DNA from: Takakia lepidozioides
Lineage: Eukaryota > Streptophyta > Takakiopsida > Takakiales > Takakiaceae
Direction of reading: 5' to 3'
Assembly (NCBI GenBank): GCA_030704615.1
Contig: CM060733.1
Location: 56,482,001 to 56,546,000, forward strand
DNA: 64,000 nt
The notes beneath the pieces are model-generated. The model was not told where the DNA came from. It worked only from the letters and a program-made list of their open reading frames with translations, and ran no database searches. Shown here piece by piece: positions 52,520 to 64,000 of this stretch (positions are counted from its first letter, which is position 1; each line of letters starts with the position of its first letter). The position numbers and the translations under genes were made by a program.

Positions 52520-53460
52520 TTTTGTTACTGTTCACTTGGTTATCCCTGCCTTTTGGCATGTAAAGCTTTCATCTTTTCCCTTGAATAAGTCTCAAAAACT
52601 CTCAAGGGCTTTCTTTAAATTTAAGAAAAAATAAAAAATCATGGTTTGAAGTTTGGCTTGTGGTGTTTGTTTATGTTTGCTAATGCGGTTGGGAACCAAC
52701 ATGCACAACCGCCAGTTCTCAAACCAACAAGGCCCAAGGTGGAAAATTTGAAACTTAATGGGAACCGGAAAGGTAAATAAAATGGGACCTATCAAACCCC
52801 CGGCACCAACAGATCTCTAGCAGGCCCCCCTCTTCCAAACCGGAACCAGAGATTCCCATATAAATCAAAAAACCGCTCATCACTCGTCTAGACTACACCT
52901 TCTCCTTATTCCATGATCCGCAATCCATTGCAAAACCGGTCTTCTGAGAATCATAGCACAGTATAGTGCAAACTGTCACCCAAGTTTGTGTCGCAGTGAA
53001 ATCCCATTACATTTGTGTAAACGACATTTCTTGACAACACATTGTGTACAAACAACAGTTTATGCACTGTCCGAGGACACTCTCACCATTGCATTGCAAC
53101 TTTCCTTCAACAAATTCACAGAATTAGATTTTACTTTATTTTATTCAACTCACCCCACCATGACACAGTACCGGTACATCATATCCCAAAGATATAATCT
53201 CACCACAACCCATCAACTGATCCGTTGTTGAAGGCCAGGGATCACAATGCTGATACTCCTGAAATACTCCTACTTGGTGTAGACAAATACAAGACCAGTA
53301 AGTCAGATTCAATTAGCTGCCCACATACATGAGACGCATTGAAAGGAAAAGAGGGGAAGGAAAAGACAATTAAGTTCAATCTGGGGTTGTGTCAAACCTA
53401 ACCTTACCTGAATGAACACTTTCAAATCAAGGAACACAAGAATACTTTGCCAACGCCACC
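52520..53460. other. downstream flank of the EF-hand gene, no gene recognised
   Basis: AT-rich DNA with ORFs of up to 81 codons lacking features. The part nearest 53465 should contain the 3' untranslated region of the EF-hand gene. Confidence 0.35.
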
Positions 53461-53464
53461 AACC

Positions 53465-54822
53465 TCACATTTTGCGAAACTGACTGCCAACAAAAACAAT
53501 CAAAGTGGTGACTGCAGATGAGTAGAGGACATGGGGGATGCGACGCACTACATCCCCCACACGGGGAACTTGCTCTGCTCCTCGCCTGCTCAGCACAACT
53601 AGTGTTGGAATCACAATGGAGAAGATAAGTATTTGTGAGCTGACTCGAGCTGAGACAGTCTTGGTGAACCTTTCAAGAAAGGCAGTGAACTCCATTCGGT
53701 CAAGCACGCCATCATTGTTCCTGTCAAATGTCTGCATGCCAAACATTCCCGTGAACAAGAATGTCAAACCTTTTGGACTAGGAGAAAATTTAACTAAGAC
53801 AGGGAGACGGCATGACTGTGGAGAAGACCACCCAGAACCATTTCAACTTACATTATCTCCATAGGGCTATGGCTTTGACATGGAGAGATTGTCCTCCAGA
53901 GGTACCCAATTTGCTGGGGCAAAGTTGAGAGAACATAGCATGGCCTCCAGCATAGGGCCAGATGTGACTCCAGGACCACCACAATGTGGCCACCCACGAC
54001 CTGACCACTTGGCTATCTATGTACACAAGTGTTTAAATCTGCATTAATACGGGATTTCAAAGTTGCGGTCAATCCAAGTGGCTTCAAAGCCAAAGAGAGG
54101 GATAAGCTCTACCTGTTGTACAACAAGAGAGTTCCCCTTCCTCTCCAGTCTGGGATGCAAATTCACTTCGTCCCAGCCAGACGTTGCCCAATTTTCTCAC
54201 AGTAGAGTAGCCATGACAAGCTGCAGATTCATACATGAACAAAGCTAAACATGATGCAGGGGATAACACAAGGGTGGTAAACCTTCAGCATGGCCTCCAC
54301 CTCTTCCCTCGTAGGCGGGTCATGGAATGGACCAGGGAGGGTCTTGTTGATGTCACTGACACAGGTAGACCACAGAGCTATTAGGTCATCTTTTTTGCAG
54401 CAATCCCGTCTGACAACCTTCTGTGAAATAATCCTTGATAAGAACCACCCCCATTCTCCACACAGAATCTCCATGGTAGTGCCTGCCTATATTCTCACTG
54501 TGAGTGCAAAATGCCATAGACCTTTGAGACCCCCTATTTCACTCATTGAGGGGGAATGCCTATAGAGTCTGAAGTAGCCCTGAATGTCACTTCAAGAAAA
54601 GAAACGACCAGCACAGAGGAAAGTCAATCTCCAGATGCTTAAAAGCAAATAAAATCTGAAAGGCACTTACTTGTAAACGAGCAACACGGCACAATAAAGG
54701 TCTTGCACACCAAGATGGTCAGAGCCACTGACGCTCACAAAGCGGTCCCACTCACGATCTACAATTTTCTTCACTGTTGGATTCTCCCGTGCCTTGGCTG
54801 CCAGGCATGGTCCATCCCACCA
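53465..54822 (-). CDS. EF-hand membrane protein, three C-terminal exons (5' end not found)
   Basis: Minus-strand exons 54822-54671, 54355-54283 and 53731-53465 join in frame with GT-AG introns. They encode DREWDRFVSVSGSDHLGVQD, LYCAVLLVYNDINKTLPGPF, HDPPTREEVEAMLK, then TFDRNNDGVLDRMEFTAFLE and a hydrophobic C-terminus (SQILIFSIVIPTLVVLSRR, HVLYSSAVTTLIVFVGS) ending in RKM. DRNNDGVLDRME is a complete 12-residue EF loop with Asp at 1, 5 and 9 and Glu at 12, so calcium binding is likely. The VYNDINK.LPGP..DPP signature and the tail belong to a plant EF-hand family; its role is not known to me. The first visible exon begins after an AG and has no start codon, so at least one exon lies upstream (above 54.9 kb). 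Confidence 0.82.
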
Positions 54823-54829
54823 CTAAAAA

Positions 54830-57800
54830 CTTGAGACTCCAGGATTGGTGACTGAGACAGAAGTGAACCAAGTACATACTTGAATTGGGAGATCATATCT
54901 TCCAACCATGGTACCCTCACTTCCTTAGCAACTATGGGCAGGAGAGAGGGAGGTGGGGAGGGGGAGAAAGTGTTCGATTACCAGCAACAGCATGTTACCT
55001 TTCTATTGATGCATACCTTCTGAGGATAGGTAATCACAACATCGCAAGCTAAGGGCAGCCTTTGGGTCCACCTTTCCTACATTTTGTAAGTTCCAGTGTA
55101 ACTTTGACCATCGATAATGTTAGATCAAACGTTATAATATAAGCTTCACCAATCACTTGTGTCCAGACTGCTTCATGGCGACATCGTGAACTGGTTGAGA
55201 TCATAGCCAGCTTTCTAGATACCTCAAGAAAGACAAGCATTCCCAGCAAAAAACCTGCCCCAAAATACTCGCGTAGAGTCCACCGTACACCAATTCACTG
55301 AGAGACATTAGCATTCATAGAAGAAATGTAACAAGCTTGTCCCACCGCGAGGTTTCCCGAAAATGATGTGACTATCACTTACAAAATGAGGCAAAGAATT
55401 AACCCGCGCCCAAGATTCATTACTACACTACACGGAAGAACTCAGTCCCATTTGAAAGTCATGCAGTGATGGATGTTAGGAAGCTTCTACATCATGTTCG
55501 GTTGATAGTTACCAAGGTCCCATACCAGAACGGCCACTTTCCAGGAAATTGACAGGAACTCCGAGCAGCCCTGAAGCTCTTTCTTTGAATGCATGAACAT
55601 GCTTAGAATGGCTATTTCTTTACTCGAGAGAAACTGAAATCAATAAGGTCCGTGAATTGTTTAAGCTGTATCATGGAGCTATGAGAGAGATGGAAAAGCA
55701 ACACGGAATGAGGAAAGCCACAACGCAAGACAAAAGCGGAACTGCTTTCAACATACCCAGGTCGCAATCGTGCCCAAGAGATTGACGAAAACTGATGAAG
55801 AGAAGTAACCTAGATAATAATGCACGAAAACGTGAAGGGATGGGCAACGCTTACACTTGAGATTCCCCATGGCTGCACACCACACTCGTCTCTAAAGACC
55901 TCCGAGTCCTGATGGAGATGGGGTTGCGATATTTGTGCTGGTTTGTAGTCGCAGTTCGCGAGTGAATGGTGAGACCACAGTAAACTTCTCACATTACACT
56001 CTGTCAAGCCTTATAAAGACCGAAATGAGGTGACTGTACACTGTGAGGAGAGGAAGTTAAGTTGTTGGGTAGGCCCACTTTCACCCACAAACGAAGTGGT
56101 CTCTATCATTAGAGCAGACGCCTTCATATCTTAGCAGTATAAACACCGATGAAGTTGGGTGGGGGCTTTGCCTCATCAGCAAAAGATAAAGCGATCAACG
56201 AGTCACAACCACGACCTCTTAGTTGACGTTTGGGGGTTGTTGCACGAGCTGGATGGAAACGGTGGATGTGCTAAAGTCCTCAGCAAAATGTCAGTCATTT
56301 ACTTGTGTCTCGGAGGGGCTTGAGGATATCAGCCATGGCACTTAAGCTGTGGCTACTGCTAAAATCAATCGGGTTTTCAAGATGACATTTTGAGCACTCC
56401 AACCGTGTTTAGACTTGCTTGGCAGAGGACCGGATCAGCCTGACATCATTAGCGGACAAGACCATGCAGGGTTTCCCGTCATGGGCGCTTGCAAGAGTGA
56501 CGAAGAGGGTGCCATGGCGAATAGAGAAGAATCCGCTGCCACATTACTAGACCAGACTTGAGCCCCCACCTATCCATTGGGCTGGCGGCTGAGGACTGGG
56601 GAAATCGGCGGTGGCAGCCCAGGTTTCCGACGCCATAGTCTAGTTCCTTACGTCGGAGCTGGAACCGTGCAAGGACAAGTAGTGCTGATCTAGCAGGCGC
56701 AGCTGCTTCCTCTCTTTCCATCTTTAGACTGCGTTGTTGGACATCAAGTGCAAACTTCACAGAATTTCTAGTTTTGTCCAGGGACACTAGACAAATTTAA
56801 GTAGTAAGTATACTTCAATCGCTACTGCAATGGGTCTCCTGGGAGTAGTAGTGCGCTCTAAGCGAAATTTTCCGTGCCAAGGTCTACCAACTAGGGAAGT
56901 CAATCCATCTCGTCAAGTGCTTGATCCGCTTTGGAATAGCGACTGTACAGCACACCTAGAAAGAGTAAATAGAGTTCCAGATGTCTTCCTCACTGGAATC
57001 TCAATTTCCATGCCATCATGCAGCTCAAGCTGATCATTGAGCAGAGTTCTTTGACTGTGTCCATGGAGTTCCCACTTTTGGTCGTCGTTGAATAGCAGTT
57101 TGATCGAGGTGCCTGATTGAAACAATTGTGCCTGATTCAATCCTGCCATCCTGCATGACTCAAAACTCTTATTCACAAATACGGACATCTACCCGGGTCC
57201 TTGATGAGGATGTTCTGCACTAAAGTTCCTAGAAGCCAAAATGCATCTAGTTAAATAGATGATCTCTTAGAAACTGTTCATACCAACTGTGTTTACAGTG
57301 GTTGATAATTGGAGTTCACACACAGGTCTGCATCTCGTCTGCATGTTCTTGCAGTGCTCGAATGAATACAAGGGAAATCTTGTGATTATGAATTCAGACT
57401 CACACCCTGTGCGTGAAGGGCGACTGATGGTCCCCAAAAGGGAGATACCCCAATCCGGAGTACGTGGGTGACTATCATGGCCCAAGGGAAGAGAGGAAAC
57501 AGCTAAACAGGAGAGCTCTCCAATACCAAAACAGATTACCGTGCGAGTCGTCCGCGATGCAGAGAACTCGTGCAGTAGTGACATCAAGTACAGCCAAGAG
57601 CTTATACTCAAACCCTGAGGCACATTGGACTGATCTAGACTTTAAAGACTCTGTAACCTCCCGATTGCAGTGACGTTGACTCCCTTCCTGGCCTAGGTAA
57701 TACCACTCTTGAGAAAAGGACGTAGACTTTGGGCCAATGTTCAGATGTTGTTGGAAGAATTTTTAGCATCTTCATTGGCACCGGGCCATGCGACATGTCT

Positions 57801-58985
57801 CAACTGCAGCAGTTGATGTATTTAGTGCTCACCTATCTGGAGATGAAGGCCTCTGAATCCTGTACTAGTCCACCATGTTCATTGCCAACGTAGGGGGGTT
57901 AAGTCTGAGAGGAACAGTGGATACTGGGCAACGATCCTGCATGTAGAATATCTGATGGTGAACGACACTGCATGCTGTGCTGATTTTGAATGTGAGAGAG
58001 TGGTTTCACGAGATTCAGAAGACCACTTCATCCAAGCTGAGCATCCACGGTTTCCTCATGCGTTCACTTCATCGAATAACATCGACTGCAAGCATCCAAC
58101 ATTTAGACTCCAATGAATTTCTTGCGTGAGCTGACTACTCTCATCTGCTTGAACCGAACAATCTAAGTTAGATAATGACATCCACTTGAGAAGCCCACGG
58201 GACATTCAGCACTGTGCGATGAGACCTCTTAGTTTTGGATTAAGTTAACGGGCACTGAATGGATCATCTTGGTCGTATCACCTTTTAGCACGTAGGATTC
58301 TTCAAGACAAAATTCGTGTGAGACATTCTCCCAACATTCTCTCCCTTCCACTGATCAGAATTCCTCGAGCGGTAATACTTAAGATTCGACAGACTCTCAG
58401 TTGTTTGGAGCGGAACGTACAACGATCTGCAATATAATATCGTTCCCTCATTCAAGATGCAACAACAACAACCCACCTGCACAAAACATGCACGCTCCTT
58501 ACTTTTTGCCTCATCACCAACCTTCCCTCTTATTCGGAGGAAGGTGATGGACTGTCCGCCAAGATTTAAGCTCACGTGCACGCGCCTTTGGGTGCTCCGC
58601 CAGACCACTCGGCCGCTGCTACTATCTTCACTTTGTCTCTTTCGTGAAACAAAGCTATGTACATGTTGTCGAGACTCGCTGACGTGATTGTCCCTTATAA
58701 ATCTTCAGTACCAGAAATCGGCCGGGATTCTTGAGTGCAAACAGGAAGTACAATCTCAGAGTATTACTATGGTGAGGGCTTTAATTCACTAGTTTGAACG
58801 AGCCCTTCATTGTGACCTCCGAGATTGCACCCTCCACGCCTTGTCTAATTTGAAGGGTCAAACAATACGATGCATCTGTGAGCCCGAGAGGAGAGAGTAA
58901 ACTTAAGATCGACAATATATCCGATTGTTACCTTGTCGGGTACAACTCTTGCCTGTATAGGTACGGCTGGGGTCGTTGGGTGCCC
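54830..58985. other. EF-hand upstream region and transketolase promoter region
   Basis: The missing first exon(s) of the EF-hand gene should lie in the left part. A candidate start on the minus strand at 55871 reads MGNLKCKRCPSLHVFVHYYL, followed by a hydrophobic stretch to a GTATGT donor at about 55755, but the phase to the next known exon cannot be shown. From 56.0 to 58.9 kb ORFs are short and unrecognisable. CTTATAAATCTTC at 58691 has a TATA-like core about 310 bp before the transketolase start codon. Confidence 0.35.
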
Positions 58986-59003
58986 TTGTTGCAGGAACGG
59001 AGC

Positions 59004-62000
59004 ATGATCACTATGGCCGCTCTCGGATGCAATGTGGGCACTGCATTAGCTACCAAGGGTGCCCCTGCCATCCAGGAAGGCTCCATGACCCAATCGGAGA
59101 GAATCGGGACACCCTCCCAGGGCTTCGCTTTGAGTACGTTTGCAGGCCTGAAGCTAGTTTCCAAGGTATCGAAGGCAGCTCATCTACCACTGGCATCTAG
59201 ATCATCCCTTAATACCCACAGCAATATCCGTGCTATTGCTACCGTTGAAACCCTGGAGAAGACAGATGCATCAGTGGTGGACCTATCCATCAATACCATT
59301 CGCTTTCTGGCCATTGATGCAGTGGAGAAGGCAAATTCGGGTCACCCGGGGCTGCCCATGGGATGTGCCCCAATGGGGCACATCTTGTATGACGAGGTGA
59401 TGAAGTATAACCCGAAGAATCCTTACTGGTTTAACAGGGATCGCTTCGTCCTATCAGCGGGTCATGGCTGCATGCTACAGTATGCTCTTCTCCATCTTGC
59501 CGGATACGATAGTGTGGAGGTATTCATAATTTACATCTGGACACTGCTTTTTGTTATTTGCATATCCGGGAACTTCATGCAGGTCTGGACTGGCAGTTGC
59601 TAGTTGATGCTATGCATGGCAGTGAGATCGCCGGTATTCTCTTTGAGCTGCTCAAAAGGCACCCCATTTGCACCACCTTAACTGGGCGGAGCTGTTCGAC
59701 AACACAACTATGACTTCTATTTTAAATATCGCATTCTACATAGAAGGTACACAACATGTCTCAAGAACTTGGCCTCGAAGTTTTGATAAATTCCTCTTTT
59801 GTCCATTTCAGGAAGAAGACTTAAAGCAGTTCCGGCAATGGAAGAGTCGGACACCTGGTCATCCAGAGAATTTCGAAACCCCTGGCATCGAGGTCACCAC
59901 AGGTACTTTGAGAGCGAATTTGTTATCCAAAAGGTTTTCAGAATTGGTTTCACGTCTACAACTTTCTCACTAGCAGTGTACTGATGTTACCTACGATATG
60001 TAAGCAATTTTTTCAGGCGATTGTCAGGCGTTCTTGCTCATGATTCATCACTTTTGCTTGCTATGTTCAGGCCCTCTAGGACAAGGTATTGCAAATGCTG
60101 TGGGTTTAGCTCTTTCTGAGGCACATCTGGCAGCCCGTTTCAACAAGCCTGATGCTAAAATCGTCGATCACTACACGTAAGCTTTCTCAGGCACACCTTT
60201 CAGCAGTTTGATCAGTATGTTGTTGTGATTCTGCTCTAGCTGGCAACTCTCTCATTTCATGAGCAGAACTTTCCCAGGGAAACCACCAAATGCTTGGTAA
60301 GTGTGCAGCAGGCATAATTGGGCCTTCTAAATTCTCTAGAGCCCAAAGGTACAGTGACCCTCTCATGCTCTCTATGAGGACTGAAAGACATTTGAAGGTT
60401 ACATTTAAGTGCTATTTAAGTTAATTCGCTTGAAGTCTTGGACCGTTTCGAAGGAGCCTTTCACTCCATGATAGTTCTGAGTGGAAGTGGGTAAAATTGC
60501 ACGAGTTCTGAAAGTGGAGTGATTTTCGCACCGCTGATTTCGGGACTCGTCAAGCAGCTCTTAAATATATGTACACATTATTATATATTGCAGGTACTGC
60601 ATTCTGGGAGACGGTTGCAACATGGAGGGGATCTCAAATGAGGCAGCATCACTTGCAGGCCACTGGGGCTTGGATAAGCTCATTGCATTCTACGATGACA
60701 ACCATATCTCTATTGATGGAGACACTGAGATTGCCTTCACCGAGAATGTTGATGCCCGATTCGAGGCCCTTGGTTGGCACACTATCTGGGTCAAGGACGG
60801 TAACACTGACCTGGATGCCTTGCGTCTTGCCATTGCGGAGGCGAAGTCTGTGACTGATAAGCCAACTATGATCAAGGTGGGGCTCTTGGGCAAGTCCCAA
60901 TCAACCCAAATCTGCTTGGGTAGCTCTAGATCTAGTCCCTCTGCTGGACAAGGGTGGGCAAGTGGTGTCCTTGTATATTTCCTACATCGTTTTCTGAATC
61001 CTACCAAATCCTTCGGAATCCATTGGACTATATTTCAACGTTTGCATGTCAAAGTGGTTCCTTCACCAGTTTCTGAATCTGCAGTTGGGGAATGTGAACA
61101 GGTGACAACAACCATTGGATTCGGATCACCAAATAAGGCTAACTCATACAGTGTGCATGGGAGTGCTTTGGGTGCTAAGGAAGTGAATGCCACTCGCCAA
61201 AACCTGGGCTGGCCCTACGCCCCCTTCATCGTTCCAGAGGAAGTGAAAAGGTAGTAGACACTGCTTGCTATGTTACATCTATGCACTTTGTTGAGTTGAA
61301 ATTATATGCCACTGTCCGACGAGCTCTGCCTTTGCGTGTTGGCGGTCGCTGACGAGTGTCAAATTTGGTCCTGGCTGCAGTCACTGGAGTAGACATACCC
61401 AGGAAGGAGCTGCACTTGAGGCAGCGTGGGAAGAATCCCTAGCCGCTTATGAACAGAAGTACCCAACCGAGGCTGCCGAGTTTAAGCAACTCATCTCTGG
61501 CAAGCTTCCAGCCGGCTGGGAGCAGGCTCTTCCTGTAAGTCTTACGCCATGTGTATCAACATACATAACTTACATCTGTTGAACTTTCAGAGCTATGCTG
61601 ACGCCTTGACAGCTGATGTCATCCAGACCTTCTGTGGACTTTGTATGAACTGCTGTTGAGCTGCATGGTCTGTGATGCTGAATCTGTGGATTGACTGTTG
61701 TGTGCACAGACGTTCACTCCTGAGACTCCGGGCGACGCCACACGGAATTTGTCTCAGACATGCCTTAATGCGCTCGCAACAGTGCTGCCCGGGCTGATTG
61801 GAGGCAGTGCAGACTTGGCATCTTCCAACATGACCTTGATGAAAATGTTTGGTGACTTCCAGAAACACACACCAGCTGAGCGCAATGTGAGGTTCGGAGT
61901 GAGAGAGCACGCTATGGGAGCCATTATGAACGGAGTGCAGCTGCATTTGAGTGGCCTTATTCCATATTGTGCTACTTTTTTCATCTTCACAGATTATCTT

Positions 62001-62672
62001 CGTGCAGCCATGCGTATCTCGGCCCTTTGTGAGGCCGGTGTGATCTACGTTATGACCCATGACTCGATTGGCCTGGGAGAGGATGGGCCCACCCATCAAC
62101 CCATTGAGCATTTGGCCAGCTTTCGGGCAATGCCCAACATCTTGGTGTTGCGACCTGCTGATGGCAACGAGACCTCGGGTGCATACAAGGTGGCCGTTCT
62201 CAACCGCAAGAGGCCCTCAGTGTTGGCTTTGTCTAGACAAAAACTGCCCAATCTACCTGGAACATCAATTGAGGGAGTGAAGAAGGGCGGCTACATCATC
62301 ACTGACGATTCATCAGACAACAAACCAGACCTCATCCTCATTGGAACAGGCTCTGAGCTTGAGATCGCTTTCAAAGCCGCAGACGTGATTCGGAAGGAAG
62401 GCAGGACAGTACGCGTGGTCTCCCTAGTGTCGTGGGAGCTTTTTGAGGAGCAGAATGGTGAGTATAAGGAAAGCGTGTTCCCAGCAGGAGTGAAAGCTCG
62501 TGTGAGTATTGAGGCAGGGTCCACATTTGGGTGGGAGCGATATGTGGGACTGGAAGGGAAGGCTATTGGCGTTGATCATTTTGGTGCCAGTGCACCTGCC
62601 AGCGTCCTGTATCAGCAGTTTGGGCTCACAGTTGATAATGTAGTTGAGAATGCCAAACAAGTTCTAGCTTAG
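59004..62672 (+). CDS. TKL1: transketolase, plastid type, 7 exons
   Basis: Exons 59004-59519, 59812-59902, 60071-60176, 60594-60876, 61102-61250, 61381-61534 and 61710-62672 join in frame through GT-AG introns into 753 codons. Residues 1 to about 75 are rich in Ser, Ala and Lys and poor in acids, a plausible plastid transit peptide. Then follow [53 protein letters not shown] and the thiamine-diphosphate motif [20 protein letters not shown] with DDNHISIDG. In the last exon come [30 protein letters not shown] and the second signature [20 protein letters not shown]. The enzyme moves two-carbon ketol units between sugar phosphates in the Calvin cycle and the pentose-phosphate pathway. The start could be Met 59004 or Met 59013. 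No break or missing catalytic residue was seen. Confidence 0.97.
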
Positions 62673-63895
62673 ATTTTATGCATATGTCAATCAACCCTCA
62701 TCATGAAGCAGAGTCAGAGAGATTGTTGATCTGATACTTGTATCATCTTTGTCAAGTCAACCAACTTGAGAGCTGGCTACAGCATCCAAAACTTACCCAT
62801 GCAACTGTTTTGCCCATGGATTTGCTCTGCTTGATTGGTCTTTCGAATTATGCATCAATAACTGGAATGGAACCATTCAGGGCAGAGAATCAGAAACCTC
62901 AGAATAACTCTCTGAGGAACAGTCCACAACCCTGACTTGGCTTCCAAATCCTTTCCTGAACAAGATGCAAAAGCCCTTCAACCAGAAGAAGGCACAGGAC
63001 AGTGACAGTTGAGCAACTTGTGTCTACACTTGCTGGAGCCTTGGTGACAATTGGCAGCACCTTCATACTGTTTTAAGAGTCTGGAAAAGTATCCAATACT
63101 AGCTGGAACAACTGGGCACCAAAGAACTTGTTAAGTGTAAGACTGGAGATCAACGAAGAAAGACTGTCACTACCCCCAAAAAGTTTTTAAAGTGAATGCC
63201 AGAATCGTATCAAGCGGTTGACGGTGAGGGAAACAGAGCTTACAGTTGGAAACCATAAAAGCCAACCTACTCATTGTACCTCACATCTTACCTTCTGAGA
63301 CATGTGAAAGATGGATCCTAAAAAACATGAAGACACCGTCACGCTGCCCTTTCAGCAATCGGTCAGTCAAACCTACGAACATCAACGAGTCAAAAGAGGT
63401 GGTGCAGTGACTTAACAACAGAACATACACTATACGTAATACACTATGCAACCTGTGCCTAGCTGCAGAGCCGGTCGGTTCACAAAGAGAGGTGTTCTGA
63501 AAGAGTTCCACATACTGTTTTGCTCTCAACTGGAGGCCAAGAAACACACTTCTTTTCCCTGTTAAAGACCGTAATTGAAGAGTCAAACCTCATTTGACAT
63601 GCTCTGGAACCTCATCTGTGAAGTTAAAGTGGGAAAATGTGAACATTCACAAACACAACCTTGCTGCAAAGGGCAAGGTGCAAACCTAATTTTGAACTGT
63701 AATAAACCTTGAGGGATAATTGTACAGTCTCCCGGTGATGGTGTGCCAAAACAATCCTCCAAAAGAGATAGCATATGCAGTACTTCATGTCCTACATTGC
63801 AGTTCTCCTTGTCCTGTCCCCGCAAGCTTGACCCACAAGATTGGGTCAACTTCATACTGAAATTCTGATATTTGGTGAAAAGGAAAACCTAGTTT
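62673..63895. other. transketolase 3' flank, no gene recognised
   Basis: The first part is presumably the transketolase 3' untranslated region. A minus-strand frame at 63850-63800 reads YEVDPILWVKLAGTGQGELQ before a stop and could be an exon of the gene entering from the right. No motif identifies it. Confidence 0.35.
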
Positions 63896-63911
63896 CAAAA
63901 ATGTCCTTCAT

Positions 63912-64000
63912 GTCATAGAAGTTGCCTTTGATAGGCCTCTCCCATACTCCACTAGAAATATCATACACTGCCACTCGCATATCATATGCATAAGTGACCA
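63912..64000 (-). CDS. possible exon of an unidentified gene, cut by the window edge
   Basis: The minus strand is open from the edge and reads VTYAYDMRVAVYDISSGVWE, RPIKGNFYDMKDIFET. The VYDISSGVW pattern is like a blade of a kelch or F-box-associated beta-propeller, but one short exon cannot prove it. A GT follows the codons at about 63912. Confidence 0.35.

Noticed and set aside
55755-55871. First exon of the EF-hand gene (MGNLKCKRCPS...)
   Set aside because: The start and donor are attractive, but I cannot show phase or homology to the next exon, so it is only mentioned as a candidate.
58691-58703. TATA box of transketolase
   Set aside because: The sequence fits, but without a mapped transcription start the 310-bp distance makes it no better than a guess.

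Overview
This window is nuclear DNA from a land plant. It holds four intron-containing nuclear genes with canonical GT-AG splice sites: a plastid-type transketolase, a plant oligopeptide transporter, a pigment-defective-type FAD oxidoreductase and an EF-hand membrane protein. It also holds a dense graveyard of DYW-class pentatricopeptide (PPR) gene pieces and several classes of plant transposon. The abundance of near-identical PPR/DYW fragments and LINE debris would fit a fern or another seed-free plant with a large genome, but that is inference. Nothing here fixes the species.

Layout. (1) 1-12.1 kb: minus-strand PPR-E/DYW pseudogene pieces, including tandemly amplified units of about 306 bp (one P-L-S motif triplet) and a 0.53-kb segment duplicated 3.38 kb apart. 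Single exons of unrelated genes lie among them: NTRC at 4.2-4.5 kb and a receptor-kinase exon at 10.6 kb. (2) 12.9-14.1 kb: a three-exon 3' half of a CDC20 gene with an 8-nt deletion, lying close to a dispersed repeat. (3) 15.1-19.5 kb: remnants of a CACTA transposon, a Ty3/gypsy gag-protease and a Ty1/copia polymerase. Fused to the last are two fragments of the OPT gene that also lies at 41.5-41.8 kb in this window, one of them inverted. (4) 20.1-35.0 kb: an apparently intact 14-exon FAD/NAD(P)-binding oxidoreductase gene whose introns are filled with LINE insertions from two families (LINE-A with an (ATTTC)n tail, LINE-B with a TTATGAGTACAATCTC end). (5) 35-40.7 kb: mostly unassigned, with one isolated PPR fragment. 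(6) 40.7-45.4 kb: an intact six-exon OPT gene, minus strand. (7) 45.4-53.4 kb: repeat-rich DNA with tRNA-derived SINEs, a MITE-like element with palindromic termini and diverged dispersed repeats. (8) 53.5-54.8 kb: the 3' exons of an EF-hand membrane protein gene, minus strand. (9) 59.0-62.7 kb: an intact seven-exon plastid transketolase gene. A possible exon of another gene enters from the right edge.

The intact genes look functionally unrelated. Transketolase acts in the plastid Calvin and pentose-phosphate cycles. OPT is a membrane peptide or metal-chelate transporter. The FAD protein is predicted to be plastid-targeted by family. Their exons join in frame by hand with canonical splice sites, 838, 788 and 753 codons for FAD oxidoreductase, OPT and transketolase. 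The most interesting biology is genomic: repeated DNA-level capture and shuffling of host exons, nested and very short LINE insertions inside one gene, and homogenised PPR triplet arrays.
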